Part shown: one piece after another, positions 34,470-45,024 of the stretch
Position numbering within the stretch: position 1 is the stretch's first letter
Layout of the letters: every line of letters starts with the position of its first letter
From: Thermothielavioides terrestris NRRL 8126
Taxonomy: Eukaryota > Ascomycota > Sordariomycetes > Sordariales > Chaetomiaceae
Length of the DNA: 64,000 nt
Direction of reading: 5' to 3'
Assembly: GCF_000226115.1 (NCBI RefSeq)
Contig: NC_016459.1
Span: forward strand, 2,341,501 to 2,405,500
Notes under the pieces: model-generated
What the model was told of the DNA's origin: nothing
Seen by the model: only the letters and a program-made list of their open reading frames with translations
Database searches by the model: none
Position numbers and translations under genes: made by a program

Positions 34470-35373
34470 ATGTGTATCCACGCCGTCCGGCTCTGCCCCG
34501 GCTGCGGCGCGGCAACCAACTTCCGCGACTTGGACGCCTGCGACCAGGCGCTGCACTGCCCCGAGACCCGATCATACGAGCTGCCGCTGCGCCGCGAGCA
34601 CTTCCACAAATGGGACTGCCCAACGCCCGAGTGTGCCTTCAACAATACGCACCTCCGAGACGTCGAACGCGAGTATCTGCTGGTGCGTCTCGCGCAGAAA
34701 GGGGGAGACCCTGAGGCGCTAATCCCTCCGTTGACGGCCGATGGTGAGTTCTGCGGATGATGGCATGGAGTGTAATAGGGGAAGTTGATAGCTGACTGGA
34801 AAAGTCACACAGAGCTTGCGTTGCTGATGACCATCGACGAAACGGCCCCAGTGCCGCACCTCCGAGTCCACGTCCCTCCTGATACGGCCCATGGCAGTAG
34901 CAGCGCTCAGGTCGCTAACGTGACCAACCATAGCAACGACGGCTTGGACAGTAAGACTGTACAATCGGCCTCGCGGCAGTCAAAAAGCAGGATGACCACA
35001 GAGAGAGTCAGGGTATCAGAGTTGCCCGGCAGCGTACAGCAGCAGATCCAGGCTCTCGTGGACACCATTGCGTCGAAACGTCAGGCACCAAGGGGACGCA
35101 CATGCTCAGCCGCTTCGCCGCGAAAGTCGGAGCGGTGGCTCGCAGAGGAGGAAGAGCTACTGCTGCTCCTGAAGAATAACGGGTTCGGGTACAGTCAGAT
35201 TGAGGTGAGATAGTTCATGGCGTTCTCATATCCAGATCACCTTTCTATTCTGACTGACATGGGGTTAGCAGGACTTTCTAAGCTGGCGCCACATAAATCC
35301 GCTTCGAAGACGGGTTACCAAGCTACAGCGGAATGGGGAGCGGAGAAGAAGCGAGGGGGCAGTAGGAAGATGA
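34470..35373 (+). CDS. Cys/His-cluster plus Myb-like protein, copy 2
   Basis: Three exons: 34,470-34,743, 34,813-35,204 and 35,272-35,373, with introns of 69 and 67 bp, giving 255 residues. The start MCIHAVRLCPGC is chosen because copy 1 starts MCFTIKYICPWC. Residues 1-56 carry Cys2, 9, 12, 24, 30, 50, 55 and His44 in H-F-H-K-W-D-C, a likely zinc-binding cluster. The middle is Ser/Thr/Gln-rich and probably disordered. The C-terminal ~60 residues (R-W-L-A-E-E-E-E-L-L-L-L-L, then G-Y-S-Q-I-E-D-F-L and L-R-R-R-V-T-K-L) follow the W-x-x-E-E-D...L...I...R-x-R pattern of fungal Myb/SANT-like domains. Together these suggest a nuclear DNA- or chromatin-binding protein; that is an inference. It ends about 290 bp before the convergent CECR5-like gene. 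Confidence 0.8.
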
Positions 35374-35663
35374 AGATGTAGCTGTAAGTATTCAAGTATT
35401 CGCGGTAGACGGGCACCACCACTTGGAGGTCACTAGGTACATACGTGTATGTGTGCGAAGTAAATGCAATCGAGTAACTTCTGATTCGGCGGATGAAGCA
35501 ACGCCTGGGCCCCCAGACCCTGGAGAGGGTGGAGGGTAGCGATACTGAGAGTAAATACTAGTAATGAGCCCAAAGGACTGCATTCATCTTGAGCTCAGGA
35601 TGAGAAAGATTGTTCCAACCCTCCCTAATCACACTCTCTCGTCCTTACCTACCTACCTTAACC

Positions 35664-37046
35664 TTAGCCCCACAGATTCAAAGCATCTTTCGGCTTCGGA
35701 AACAGCGGGCTAAGGCCATGCTCGATACAGTCCCAGTACTCCTCAGCCAGCGCGTACTCGACAGCCTCCTTCAGGCCGCCCGCGACATGCCACGGCCGGC
35801 ACAGCGGATGGAAGTCGTGCACGGCCGTGGGCAGCGGCTGGCTGCTGCCTCCCATGCCCGGCGGCACAAGGCGGATGCTGCGCCGCCGCGCGCTCGCGTC
35901 GTAGCGCACGGGGAGCCGGTCGCTGTGCGCGCCGAACGGGATCTCCCTGCCGACCATGTACACGGTCCGCGGGAACGGCGGCCGGGAGGCTGCGTGCTGC
36001 TGCTGCTTCTGCTGCTGTTGTTGCTGCTGTAACCGCTCCTGGAGCAGCTTGGTGGTGCGCGCGCGCAGCACCGCGTCGGCGTAGTCGACCATGACACGGT
36101 CGCACCCGACGCCGTCGAAGTACGTGTAGTCGACGTCCTCGAGCGGCAGGCCCGTGGCCGCCATCCAGCGGTCCCGCAGCGTCTCGAGCCAGGTGCGGCC
36201 CTCGCGCCGCGGCGGCGCTGGCACGGGCGCGAGCGCCGGTGTGTGGCCGTGGCCGCGGCCGTAGCCGGGGCCGGTCGAGGAGGAGGCGGCGGCGTTGGGG
36301 GCGGCGGTGTCGACCATGTCGGTGTCTGCCTTGCACACGAACAGCCGCGGCTGCTTGTCCGGCTGCAGCGCCAGGTAGCTGACGTTCGTGATGGCGTGCG
36401 TGCCGATGCGGCCGTGCTCGGTCATCAGCAGGTCGATGCAGATGCGGATGTCGATGTCCCAGTTGGCCGAGGCCCACCAGACGAAGATGGCGCTGACCTG
36501 GATGTTGTCGCTTTCGCCGGGCTTCAGGCCGAGGCGCTCTTCGACCGCCTTGGCATCGAAGGACCCCTTGAGTTTGGCGGCCCTCCGCACGCCGCTGGCG
36601 TACTCACCGTAGAGGTGCGGGTAGATCGCGGGAGTCCCACCGTAGAGGTGCGGATAGAGGGCGACAATATCTCTGGTGGTCAGTACACGTTCGAACCCGT
36701 ACCTGGAGGCGATCTTCAGGGCCTTTTCCCCGTCGCCGCCGATGATGACCACGGTTTTGTCCTTGTACTCGGCCACGTGGTCGCGGAACGGGGTCTGCGG
36801 GAGGACAACAGCCGACGGCCTGACTTCGATATTGAACTTCTTTTCTAGATCCTTGGCTACTTCTTTCTCGGTCATGCCGGTGTCTCGAGAAACGATGACG
36901 AAGGGCACGTCCTTCTCCTGCAGCGCAGCGATCGCTTCTCTGGAGCCGGGAAGAAGAGTTTTATCGCCTGACCTGCTCGTACTCACGATTGTGCTCAGGT
37001 CGATCACGAACCCCGTCGTGGCGTGTTTGGGTGGCGACCTGCTCAT
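35664..37046 (-). CDS. CECR5-like HAD-superfamily protein, probably catalytically inactive
   Basis: Single exon, 460 residues, with no intron. The N-terminal layout matches the CECR5/HDHD5 branch of HAD hydrolases: G-F-V-I-D-L-S, L-P-G-S-R-E-A-I, V-P-F-V-I-V-S, T-P-F-R-D, Y-K-D-K-T-V-V-I-I-G-G-D and Y-G-F-E-R-V-L-T. However, motif I, normally D-x-D-G, reads D16-L-S18. The late motif, normally V-G-D-N-P-x-S-D, reads V-G-R-E-I-P-F-G, so key Mg-binding acids are lost. Residues near 130-148 repeat Y-P-H-L-Y-G twice, a small internal duplication. There is a Gln-rich run around residue 345. Most active family members are mitochondrial, but no clear presequence is seen here. On the - strand a TATATAA word at about 37,173-37,181 lies about 130 bases upstream of the ATG. 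Confidence 0.85.
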   Translation of the reverse strand: MSRSPPKHATTGFVIDLSTIVSTSRSGDKTLLPGSREAIAALQEKDVPFVIVSRDTGMTEKEVAKDLEKKFNIEVRPSAVVLPQTPFRDHVAEYKDKTVVIIGGDGEKALKIASRYGFERVLTTRDIVALYPHLYGGTPAIYPHLYGEYASGVRRAAKLKGSFDAKAVEERLGLKPGESDNIQVSAIFVWWASANWDIDIRICIDLLMTEHGRIGTHAITNVSYLALQPDKQPRLFVCKADTDMVDTAAPNAAASSSTGPGYGRGHGHTPALAPVPAPPRREGRTWLETLRDRWMAATGLPLEDVDYTYFDGVGCDRVMVDYADAVLRARTTKLLQERLQQQQQQQKQQQHAASRPPFPRTVYMVGREIPFGAHSDRLPVRYDASARRRSIRLVPPGMGGSSQPLPTAVHDFHPLCRPWHVAGGLKEAVEYALAEEYWDCIEHGLSPLFPKPKDALNLWG

Positions 37047-37550
37047 CTTGCGCCCGAGTTTTTTTCACAAAAAACGACAGACGACCGAGACGGGCAGAGG
37101 CGGTGAGAGTACAGAGAGATCCTGGTGCCCTCCGGGTTCTCATTGTCGAGCCCATTCCTTGTGTCCTGGGTAATTATATACGCGACCCCCGAGCAGAACG
37201 CTTCGAGCGAACAATGCCGTTGTCCTCGGCACAATCCACCCCCCACCAGCCGCACGGCAAGGGAGAACAATGGATGCAAGATTTTCTCGCCATAATTCGT
37301 CTTCGATATGTCTCGCCTGAAAGAGAAGCTGCATTGAAAAAGATGGAGGCATTGGAGTCAAAAAGGACAGGAGGCCAAGAGGACGACTGTTTGCGATCTG
37401 CTTCTCATCAAGGTCTCTCCGCCTGGATTCACGCCGGGGAGTGACCGCTGGCTCGATTGTTCATGACGGGCAGAGGTTCTTGTTTTTGTATGCCGTTTAA
37501 TTCACAGCGCTCGGTGACTACTCAGGTTAGGAGCAGCTAGTTCGGAGCAG
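37047..37550. other. Intergenic region between CECR5-like and rhodopsin-domain genes
   Basis: Promoter of the CECR5-like gene, with the TATATAA word noted there, and the 3' flank of the rhodopsin-domain gene. No gene seen. Confidence 0.5.
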
Positions 37551-38920
37551 CTAGATCGACGCCAGCCCCCTTTGCTCGTGGAACGATTGCCTCACCACCT
37601 CGACCGTCTTCGAGATCCCCCCTGAGTCGCCCCGCTTCAAATTGGGCGCCCGTTCATTCAGTTCTACCGAATCATTCGTACTACCCTTGTCCGATGCCCC
37701 GATGATCTGGTGCTCGTCACTATTCCTATTTGGCCGCGCGGCCGAGATAGAAACGCTGAGCTCGTGCTTGAGAGGCACACGCCAGAAACGCGGATTCGAG
37801 CGGTTCGCGGCTGAGACGGAGGACCACGGATCGTTGGATTGCCCCCCTGGGCGCGACCCTTCGCTCCGCGCCGGCGCGGTGCTCTTCTTGCCAGTACTGC
37901 CGAAAAGGCGCGGGAACAGGGCGCTCAGCGGCGGCTTGAGCACGGGCAGGCAGGCGCTGATGATGCCCAGGTTGGCCTCGACGAGGGTCCAGATGCCGCG
38001 GGGGATGAAGTTGTAGGTCTGGTCTTGTATGTTCTTGAGCGAGTTCTGCACCGAAGCGACGCGCAGGATCGAGCTGACAGTCACGCTGTGCGGCGGGGAA
38101 AAAAAAGCTTCATTAGCTCGTCTGCGTGAGGCAAAGCGAAAAGAAAGGAAGGGGCAAGTCCAGCAACGACCGACGTACAAGGCACCCAGCATGAAGACGC
38201 CCCAGATCAGAAACCGCTCCCGCCAGCGCAGGTGCAGGTTCATGATGGGCCCGACCGGCAATGCGAGAACCAGAACATCTGTAAGAATGTTCAGGACGGC
38301 GTACGCGACCCAGAACTGGTCCGAGTTGATGCAAGTCGCTCCCGAGTTCTTCACCCAAGCCCCCCTGATCGGCACGCACTGGAAGATGGTGGCGCCAATG
38401 CCGCCCAAGCTGTACCCGACGACGATGGACAAGACGACGAAGGCGGCGATGCGAAAGGTCTTGGTGACGAAAATGCGCAGGTACAGGAGGATGACCGAGA
38501 TCTTGTAGAGGCACACGGTCACCTTGTACGGAGTCTGCGCGATGAAGAACCACTTCAAGGCTTCCTCCTGCTCGTCCTTTGTCAGATCGGCCTTGTGCAT
38601 GCCATAGCCGTGTTCGACGGCGAGCTGGATGGAGACGGAGAGCACGATGGAAAACAGCTAGGGTAATGGAGTAGATGGCGCGTCAGCGTAAAGCCTCGTC
38701 AGTCAGCCACCAGAAAGCGAACCCCCTCTGCGGCCGGACTCACCAGGGCGGCCACAATGGCGACATCGTCGTAGCCAAAATTCCGTCTGGCGAGGCGTAT
38801 GCTGACTCTGGCAATGACAACCAGGCCGGCGGCCAAGATCATGACCAGCGACGTGATATACAGCTTCCAGCCTTGGTCGTCGACCCCGTTGTTGGGGAAG
38901 CCGACTCCGCGGTTGGTCAT
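37551..38920 (-). CDS. PTH11-like / rhodopsin-domain integral membrane protein
   Basis: Three exons: 38,744-38,920, 38,179-38,657 and 37,551-38,085, with introns of 86 and 93 bp, giving 396 residues. Seven membrane segments are visible, starting with L-V-M-I-L-A-A-G-L-V-V. The family blocks R-R-N-F-G-Y-D-D-V-A-I (after helix 1), K-I-S-V-I-L-L-Y-L-R-I-F (helix 3), the Cys-containing F-Q-C-V-P...A-T-C-I-N loop and W-G-V-F-M-L-G-A-F-V-T-V-S-S-I-L-R across the second splice are all present. The long C-terminal tail is hydrophilic and Ser/Asn/Arg-rich. It belongs to the same broad SAT4/PTH11-like family as the protein at 25,875-27,275, but the two are not close copies. It is transcribed divergently from the carboxylesterase gene across a 500-bp shared promoter. 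Confidence 0.88.
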
Positions 38921-39419
38921 CTTAGACCGCCGGCCGCCGATCGTGGAAGATCAGAGTTTAGTTTCTCTGGCAATCGACGGAGAACTCCGCCGGCATCTAG
39001 TTAGGAGTATTATTGCAAAAACCGCTCGTCGTGGGGGCATACCAGTCCGGCCCCCCCCCCCTCTTCCTCTTCCCCCGTCCTCACCCATCCAACCCACCAC
39101 CCAACTTCTTCTTCTGTCTGTCGGGTCCAATAGTTTGCTCTTGGGGCAAGCGTTTGAATCCTTCCGAGGCTTCACACCACCAACCAGTGGGGCTGGTCCC
39201 AACCTGGAAGGCCAGGGTCTTCGGGGCCACTCGCACACACGTGGGGTTGCTGCGTTCCTGCATGCGAGCAGAAGCGAGATTCGATTTAATACACGAATGT
39301 AACTGCGTGGTGCCCTCACGCTGAGGTATATTTGTGCATAACAGCTGACGTTGCGCCATAAGACAATCCTGCCGGTTCCATCCCTCTCTCTGTTCACCGG
39401 GTAGGTACCTGCAGCGAAG
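38921..39419. other. Shared divergent promoter of rhodopsin-domain and carboxylesterase genes
   Basis: About 500 bp. It has a run of about 10 C with CT-rich sequence at 39,050-39,115 and a GTATATTT word at about 39,326, about 90 bases upstream of the carboxylesterase ATG. No gene seen. Confidence 0.45.
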
Positions 39420-41164
39420 ATGCGGTCGACCGACGTGACATGGTGGTTCTGCGCCGCGCTCGTGGCCGTGACCCCCACGGGTCTCGCCGCTGCGACGGGG
39501 ACGCCAAGCTGCAGCAAGACCGGGCCGGGCAAGCTGCTTACGGTGGCGACATCCAACGGCCCGGTGACGGGACACATTGCTCCGAACACTTCATGCGTCG
39601 TCGAGTACCTGGGCATCCCTTACGCAAAGCCGCCTGTCGGCGATCTGCGCTTCGCCGCGCCGCAGCCACTCGACTGCAGTGACCAGCGGCCCTATGTCGC
39701 AGCCAACTTCGGCTTCGACTGCCCGCTCACGCCCTCTAAGCCCGTCGACTACCCCGGCTTCACCCCGCAAGCCCAGCGCATCATCAACTACTTCGCCTCG
39801 GGGGCGGGCACGCCCCAGAGCGAGGACTGCTTGACGCTGAACATCTGGTCCAAGGCCACGGCCACGGCTGCTACCGCGAAGAAGCCCGTCATCGTTTTCT
39901 TTTACGGCGGCCGTGAGTGATTCTCCTCGTTCCTGTTTTTAGTTGGCCTTTCAGGGGTTTGGATGCTCAAATCCGATGGCTAGGCTTTACCATTGGCAAC
40001 ACCGACAGCCCCTTTTACAATGGCAGGCACCTTGCGGACGCCCAGGACCTTGTCGTGGTGACGGTCAACTACCGCATCAACATCTTCGGCTTCCCCGGCG
40101 CGCCGGGCCAGACGCAGAACCTCGGCCTCCGCGACCAGCGGCTGGCCGTCGAGTGGGTGCAGAAGAACATCGCCCGGTTCGGCGGCGACGCCAGCCGCAT
40201 CGTGCTCGCCGGCCAGTCGTCCGGCGGCGTCGCGGTCGACTACTGGGCCTACGCGCACGAGCAGGACGCCATCGCGGCCGGCCTGATCCTCGTCTCGGGC
40301 AACGCGTTCAGCTTCCCGCTCCCCGCGCCGGCCACGGCGACCAAGAACTGGAACACGGTCGTCGCCGCCGTCGGCTGCAACACCACCACGGACCAGTCCG
40401 CCGTCATGGCGTGCATGCGGGCCGCCAACTGGACCGACATCAAGGCCGCCGCGGCCGCCATCAAGCCGGGCGCCAGCACGAGCGTGCTGCGCTCGGTGCC
40501 GGCCTTCTACCCGCAGGTCGACAACGAGTTCGTCTTCGCCGACTACCTCAACCGCACGCAGGCCGGCCGCTTCGCGCGCCTGCCGCTGCTCGGCGGCAAC
40601 AACAACAACGAGGCCGGCTACTACCGCATCCCGGCCTTCGCCAGCGGCGTGGTCCCCACCGACGCCCAGGTCGCCGCCTTCCACCTCGAGTCCTTCACCT
40701 GCCCCGTCGCGCGCCAGGCGGCCGCGCGCACCGCCTTCGGCGTGCCCGCCTGGGCCTACCGCTACTTCGCCGACTGGGACAACACGCGGCTCTACCCGGG
40801 CTCGGGCGCGTACCACGGCGTGGACCTGCACATGGTGTTCGGCGCGTCCGCCGAGGTCAGCGGCCTGCCGACGACGGCGGAGCAGCGCGCGCTGACCGCG
40901 CTCGTCCAGCGCGCCTGGTACGTCTTTGCGAGCGACCCCTGGAACGGCCTGCAGCGCGAGCTCGGCTGGCCCCGCTGGCAGGTCGGCCGGCCCACCCTCG
41001 CCGTGCTCGGCCAGAACAACACGGCCCAGCCGCGCTTCGTCGATCCCAACGTGTATGCGGCGCCCTGCTCGACCGTCACCTTGGGCGCGCTGGGGACGCC
41101 GACGGCTACTGCTACTGCCTCGGCTAGTGCTAGTGCTGCCGCAACGGCGACGCCTACCCCATGA
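39420..41164 (+). CDS. Secreted type-B carboxylesterase/lipase
   Basis: Two exons, 39,420-39,912 and 39,984-41,164, with a 71-bp intron (GTGAGT...GCTAG), giving 557 residues. A signal peptide occupies about residues 1-24. The family signatures are in order: G-I-P-Y-A-K-P-P-V-G-D-L-R-F, S-E-D-C-L-T-L-N-I-W, the oxyanion loop Y-G-G-R-F-T-I-G (Arg where Gly or Ala is usual; the splice phase forces this), V-N-Y-R, and the nucleophile elbow G-Q-S-S-G-G with Ser243, where G-E-S-x-G is commoner. A Glu follows in N-N-N-N-E-A-G and the catalytic His in A-Y-H-G-V-D-L. Several N-x-S/T sites and Cys pairs fit an extracellular enzyme. The last 20 residues are a Thr/Ala/Ser repeat tail without a hydrophobic GPI signal. 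Substrate unknown. Confidence 0.9.
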
Positions 41165-42392
41165 GGGGGCGTGAGCAGGAAGTCATTACCGTGTATAGTG
41201 TATTTTAGTTCATAGGGGTTAATCGTAATTCTGAACCGAGCTCAGGCAGAATCCTGGGCGCAGTTTGTTACTTACATAGAGGCATGCTGGTCGTCCTGGG
41301 CTTCTTTCTCTCTTGAGGTGACGGTTGGTCAGCATTGGTCAAAGATACGGCCCTGGACGATGTCGTTCCGTCTCTGGGGACTTTTCAAGATCGTCGAGGT
41401 GGTGCGACATGATGGCCATGCGGCTCGCGGTTGAGCTGTGTCCGATTATGAAGCAGGGGAAGCATAGGGGCCAGGTTTGAAGGCGAGTGAGAAGCAGGAG
41501 GAGGAATCGCGCTGGTCCTCGATTTGGACAGGACACTGGCCATCCCATTGGGTTGTTTTCCCGTCCGGTACTTGAGAGTTGTTTGCAGGCGTGGGTGCAG
41601 ACCATGGCTGTGACGAGTTTGCGATGTTGCCCAGGCCGCGAGCCGAACTGTAACAAAACAACATCAAATTCATGACGGTCATGAACCTCCGTCAAGCAGA
41701 GATATGCGACTATATATATTGTGGCCGGAGAAAAAAAAGGACGGGCCTTGGCACAAACTAAGACAGTCCCCTGAGGATCTTCATTAACTAGCCCCCCCAG
41801 AAGAACTTGTTGGATGGCAGAAACCCGCGCTACGGTTTTTCTTTCATTTCCTCCGTACACCGTGCAATTCGACCTCTTCCCTCGCGTTTCACCAGCTCCG
41901 AACTCAAGAATCCTGCTGAGAAAATGGAAAGCCACAGGATTGATCTGCAGACCCCGTCGTCCCTGCGCCGTCACCCTGAAACCCTCCCGGGTAACAGGAC
42001 GGACTCAGATGTGCCAAAGCCACAAGGGTAAGCGTCCGACTAGTTACGTCAAACAGCCATGGCAGAGGAATCAGACCGTGGACACGTTGGCGGCGCACCT
42101 TAAGTCTGCCACGTCCGGCCGTCCCTCGGCTGCGTCATCCCGGCCGATTGGATGTCGAGGGTGGCGCAGAACGGTTGCGACTTGACCGTGGAAGAACCGG
42201 ACAACCCCGCGCTTGTGCGACGGCATCTGGCAAGTGACCGGCACCAACTGCACCCCTTGGCCCGCCAAGCGATACGGCAGCGGGGTTGACTGGACGTTAT
42301 CTGCCGCTCTGCTGCTTGCATTCTCTTGTGTTCAGGGTCGCCGACAAGTCAGAAGCCGCGGCTGTGTATGGCCCGCTTCCATTCCGAGGGAG
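41165..42392. other. Intergenic region, no separate gene seen
   Basis: About 1.2 kb between two + strand genes. The frame of the next gene is open upstream to an ATG at 42,213, so part of this region may be its coding or leader sequence. A TATATATATT word occurs near 41,711-41,720. Confidence 0.45.
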
Positions 42393-44641
42393 ATGTCGCG
42401 GCCGCAGGAAACTCGACCGTCGGCTGATGTTGGTGAACTAGGCAATGGAAGATGGACCGAACCCATAGCGGACCTCAAGTCCGAGAAGGAGAAACGGGGC
42501 GTCGGCCTCAAACGCAGCCAAATGTTTCGCAGCACGCCTGGCGCTCACCATGTTGGACAAACACGCGAGCAACAGAAGATCACCGGGACCGGGGTGACGA
42601 GAGCGGCAGGAGCAGAAAAGAGCCAGCACTGTAACTGGGACGACCGGGATTTGATTGTGAAGTCCACGTCGTCAGTTCCTTTAAGCCACGGCAACAGCAG
42701 CAAGCAATCATCCCAGGGGCACGACCAGGCCGCGCCCCGGACACCGGATGTGCTCAGCTTCCTTGAGAACGACTCGCCTCCGGTGACCCAGGAGAGCATA
42801 CTCCAGGCGATCGCCCAGGCGTCAGAGAACTGGTCGCCGCGCAGCATCTCCTCCTTTGGAAGCCTCGGCAGCAGCAGGCGAAGTGCGTCCGGAACCGACA
42901 CCACGACACCGGATCAGAGCATCGACGGCGGCACTCGGCCGTCCACGGCTTCAGATCCCTCAGCGTCGCGGGCGCGTGCAAACAGCGGCGAGAAGCCAAC
43001 ATGCCGTCCCCGCCGGCCACAGCCGCACCCACACTCGCACCCACGCTTAGAGGGCGAGGTGCACGATCGGTACGGCACCCCTGAGATGGCGAGGGGCCCG
43101 GCCAAGCACCCCCACCTCGCGCCCAGCGAGTTGCAACCACGGCTGGTTGCGCCGGGACAAGGCTATCCGAAGTACCTCCCGCGGGCCGAGAAACTGCCCA
43201 TGTCGGGCTACGAGCTCCTGGCTGCGAAGCTGTCCAGCTCGGGCCTGACCTCGAGGTCGAGACGGGGATCAGGGGGGACGAGTACCTCGTCAGAGGGGGA
43301 CGACGAATACCCAACCATCCGGCCCATCTACCGGAAGTTCGAAGCGCTCAACCACCGGCTGCTGCTGCATCTGCAGGACGAGCTGAGCGAGCTGGAGGAG
43401 CAGCTGCACCGGCTGGACACGGCCGACACGCAGACGCGCCGGCTGCAGAACTGCATCCTGCCCGCGTCGCGGCGCGCCGAGTTCATGGCCGGCGGCGAGC
43501 TGCAGTGGCGCAAGACCGACATCCTGGGCAAGATCGGCTTCAAGCTGGGGCAGTACAGTACGCACATACACCCTCCAAGCTCTGATAGTGTACACAAATA
43601 AACTGCCTAGGTAACTAACTAACCCCCCTTATCGCAGACCACGCGCTCGAGTCCTTCACCAAGACGCTGCGCCTGCCAGCCCCCTCCGCGGCCGCGGTCG
43701 AGCACTACCGCACCTACCTGGCGACGCACCACCCGATCGCCGAGGTGGAGACGCGCTTCCTCGACCACCCAGCGACGGACCTGGCCTGCCTCGCGCCGGA
43801 CACCGCCAGCTGCGCGTCTCGCTCGCCGTCGCCGTCGCCGTCGCCGTCGTCATCGTCGTGGCGCGGCGTGGAGGACTCTGACGGACTGCTCACGCCCGTG
43901 CCGCGCCGTGGGTCGCCGGCCTCCTCCGGGAGCAGCGGTGCGTGCGTGGGTGATGCGCCCGACGGCGCCGCCGCAATCCACGCGACAAGGACGAGGAGCA
44001 GCAGTCCTGCGAGCAGCGGGAGCCGGGCATCGTTCTTCCCGGAGTGGCGCACGCAACAGCTCGAACGACACCGCCCGCAGCAGCAGCAGCGGTTACTGAC
44101 GCAGCAGCAGCAGCATGCGATCGCTGGCGGAACAAACCGATCGCCACAAGCAGCGCCGAGCATCTCCGCCTCCACCGCGGCGCCCGCACGCCCGCCATGG
44201 CCGAGCGTAGACGGCACCACAACCCCCACCGCAACCGCAACCGCAACCGACCGCAGCCCAACGGCAACCGCAACCGACACCGACCGTAGCCCAGCGGCAG
44301 CCCAAACCGACCACAACCCAGCAGATCTCGAAGCAGAACTCAATCTCGAAACCCAAACCGCGATCCTCGCCGCCGCAGCCGCGCTCGCCCCCATCATCAC
44401 CTTCCGCGTCGTGCACGACTTTGTCGGGCGCGTCGCCGTCGTCGTGGTCGCGGGCCGGGCGGTGGCGGCGCTGACGCGCAGGCTCCGCGAGATACTGATC
44501 CTCAAGGGGGGGAGGGCCTCAGCGGCTGCGGGGGACGCCGGGTCGGCTGCTGCTGCGGCTGCGGCGACGGCTGCGGGAGGTGGTTGGCATGTTGTTGTTG
44601 CTTATGGTTTGGTAATGGTTGTCGTTGCGGCTGTGTTCTAA
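42393..44641 (+). CDS. DUF6594-type membrane protein with long disordered regions
   Basis: Two exons, 42,393-43,557 and 43,638-44,641, with an 80-bp intron (GTACGC...CGCAG), giving 722 residues. An in-frame ATG at 42,213 would give 782. The first ~300 residues are Ser/Pro/Arg/His-rich and probably disordered. Then comes the DUF6594 core: F-E-A-L-N-H-R-L-L-L-H-L-Q-D-E-L with E-L-E-E-Q-L, and, across the splice, L-G-Q-Y-N-H-A-L-E-S-F. A large low-complexity insert follows (Ser-Pro repeats, Gln runs, Thr-Ala-Thr-Ala repeats). The C-terminus has hydrophobic stretches (A-A-A-A-A-L-A-P-I-I and a final V-V-V-A-Y-G-L-V-M-V-V-V-A-A-V-F) that fit the membrane helices usual at the end of this family. 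Function is unknown for the whole family. Confidence 0.8.
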
Positions 44642-45024
44642 TTCTGAGCTGTTGCGAGGGGGCGTTTGGGGGGTGTGGGACAGGGCGTGTTGGATGGTTG
44701 TTTTCAACGGCTGTGACGGAACATATAGGAGAGAGTGATATTGGCGTAGTTGGATGGAGTGAACGAGCGCTTGTCTTTCAGCTCCCGCAAGGAATGCGAA
44801 GGCATCTGGGGTATCGCCGGTCTGTGTTACGGAGCTCGCGTTCCCTCTCAGTAACATCCAATACTTGCCGAATTCTGCCTCCGTACCTATGACAGCAAGC
44901 AAGGGCCGACATCGAAGGATCACGAAGCAACGTGGCAAAGAATGCGCGGGCCGTACCAATCAAAGCGTGGTTTATTCTAACAGTACTGGGAGGCGCCCAG
45001 ACTCGGGGGCATCGCGCGTGCAAC
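44642..45024. other. Short convergent intergenic region
   Basis: About 380 bp between the 3' ends of the DUF6594 and GatB genes. No gene or obvious terminator structure seen. Confidence 0.5.

Noticed and set aside
39980..40831. 283-codon - strand frame
   Set aside because: Antisense shadow of the carboxylesterase.
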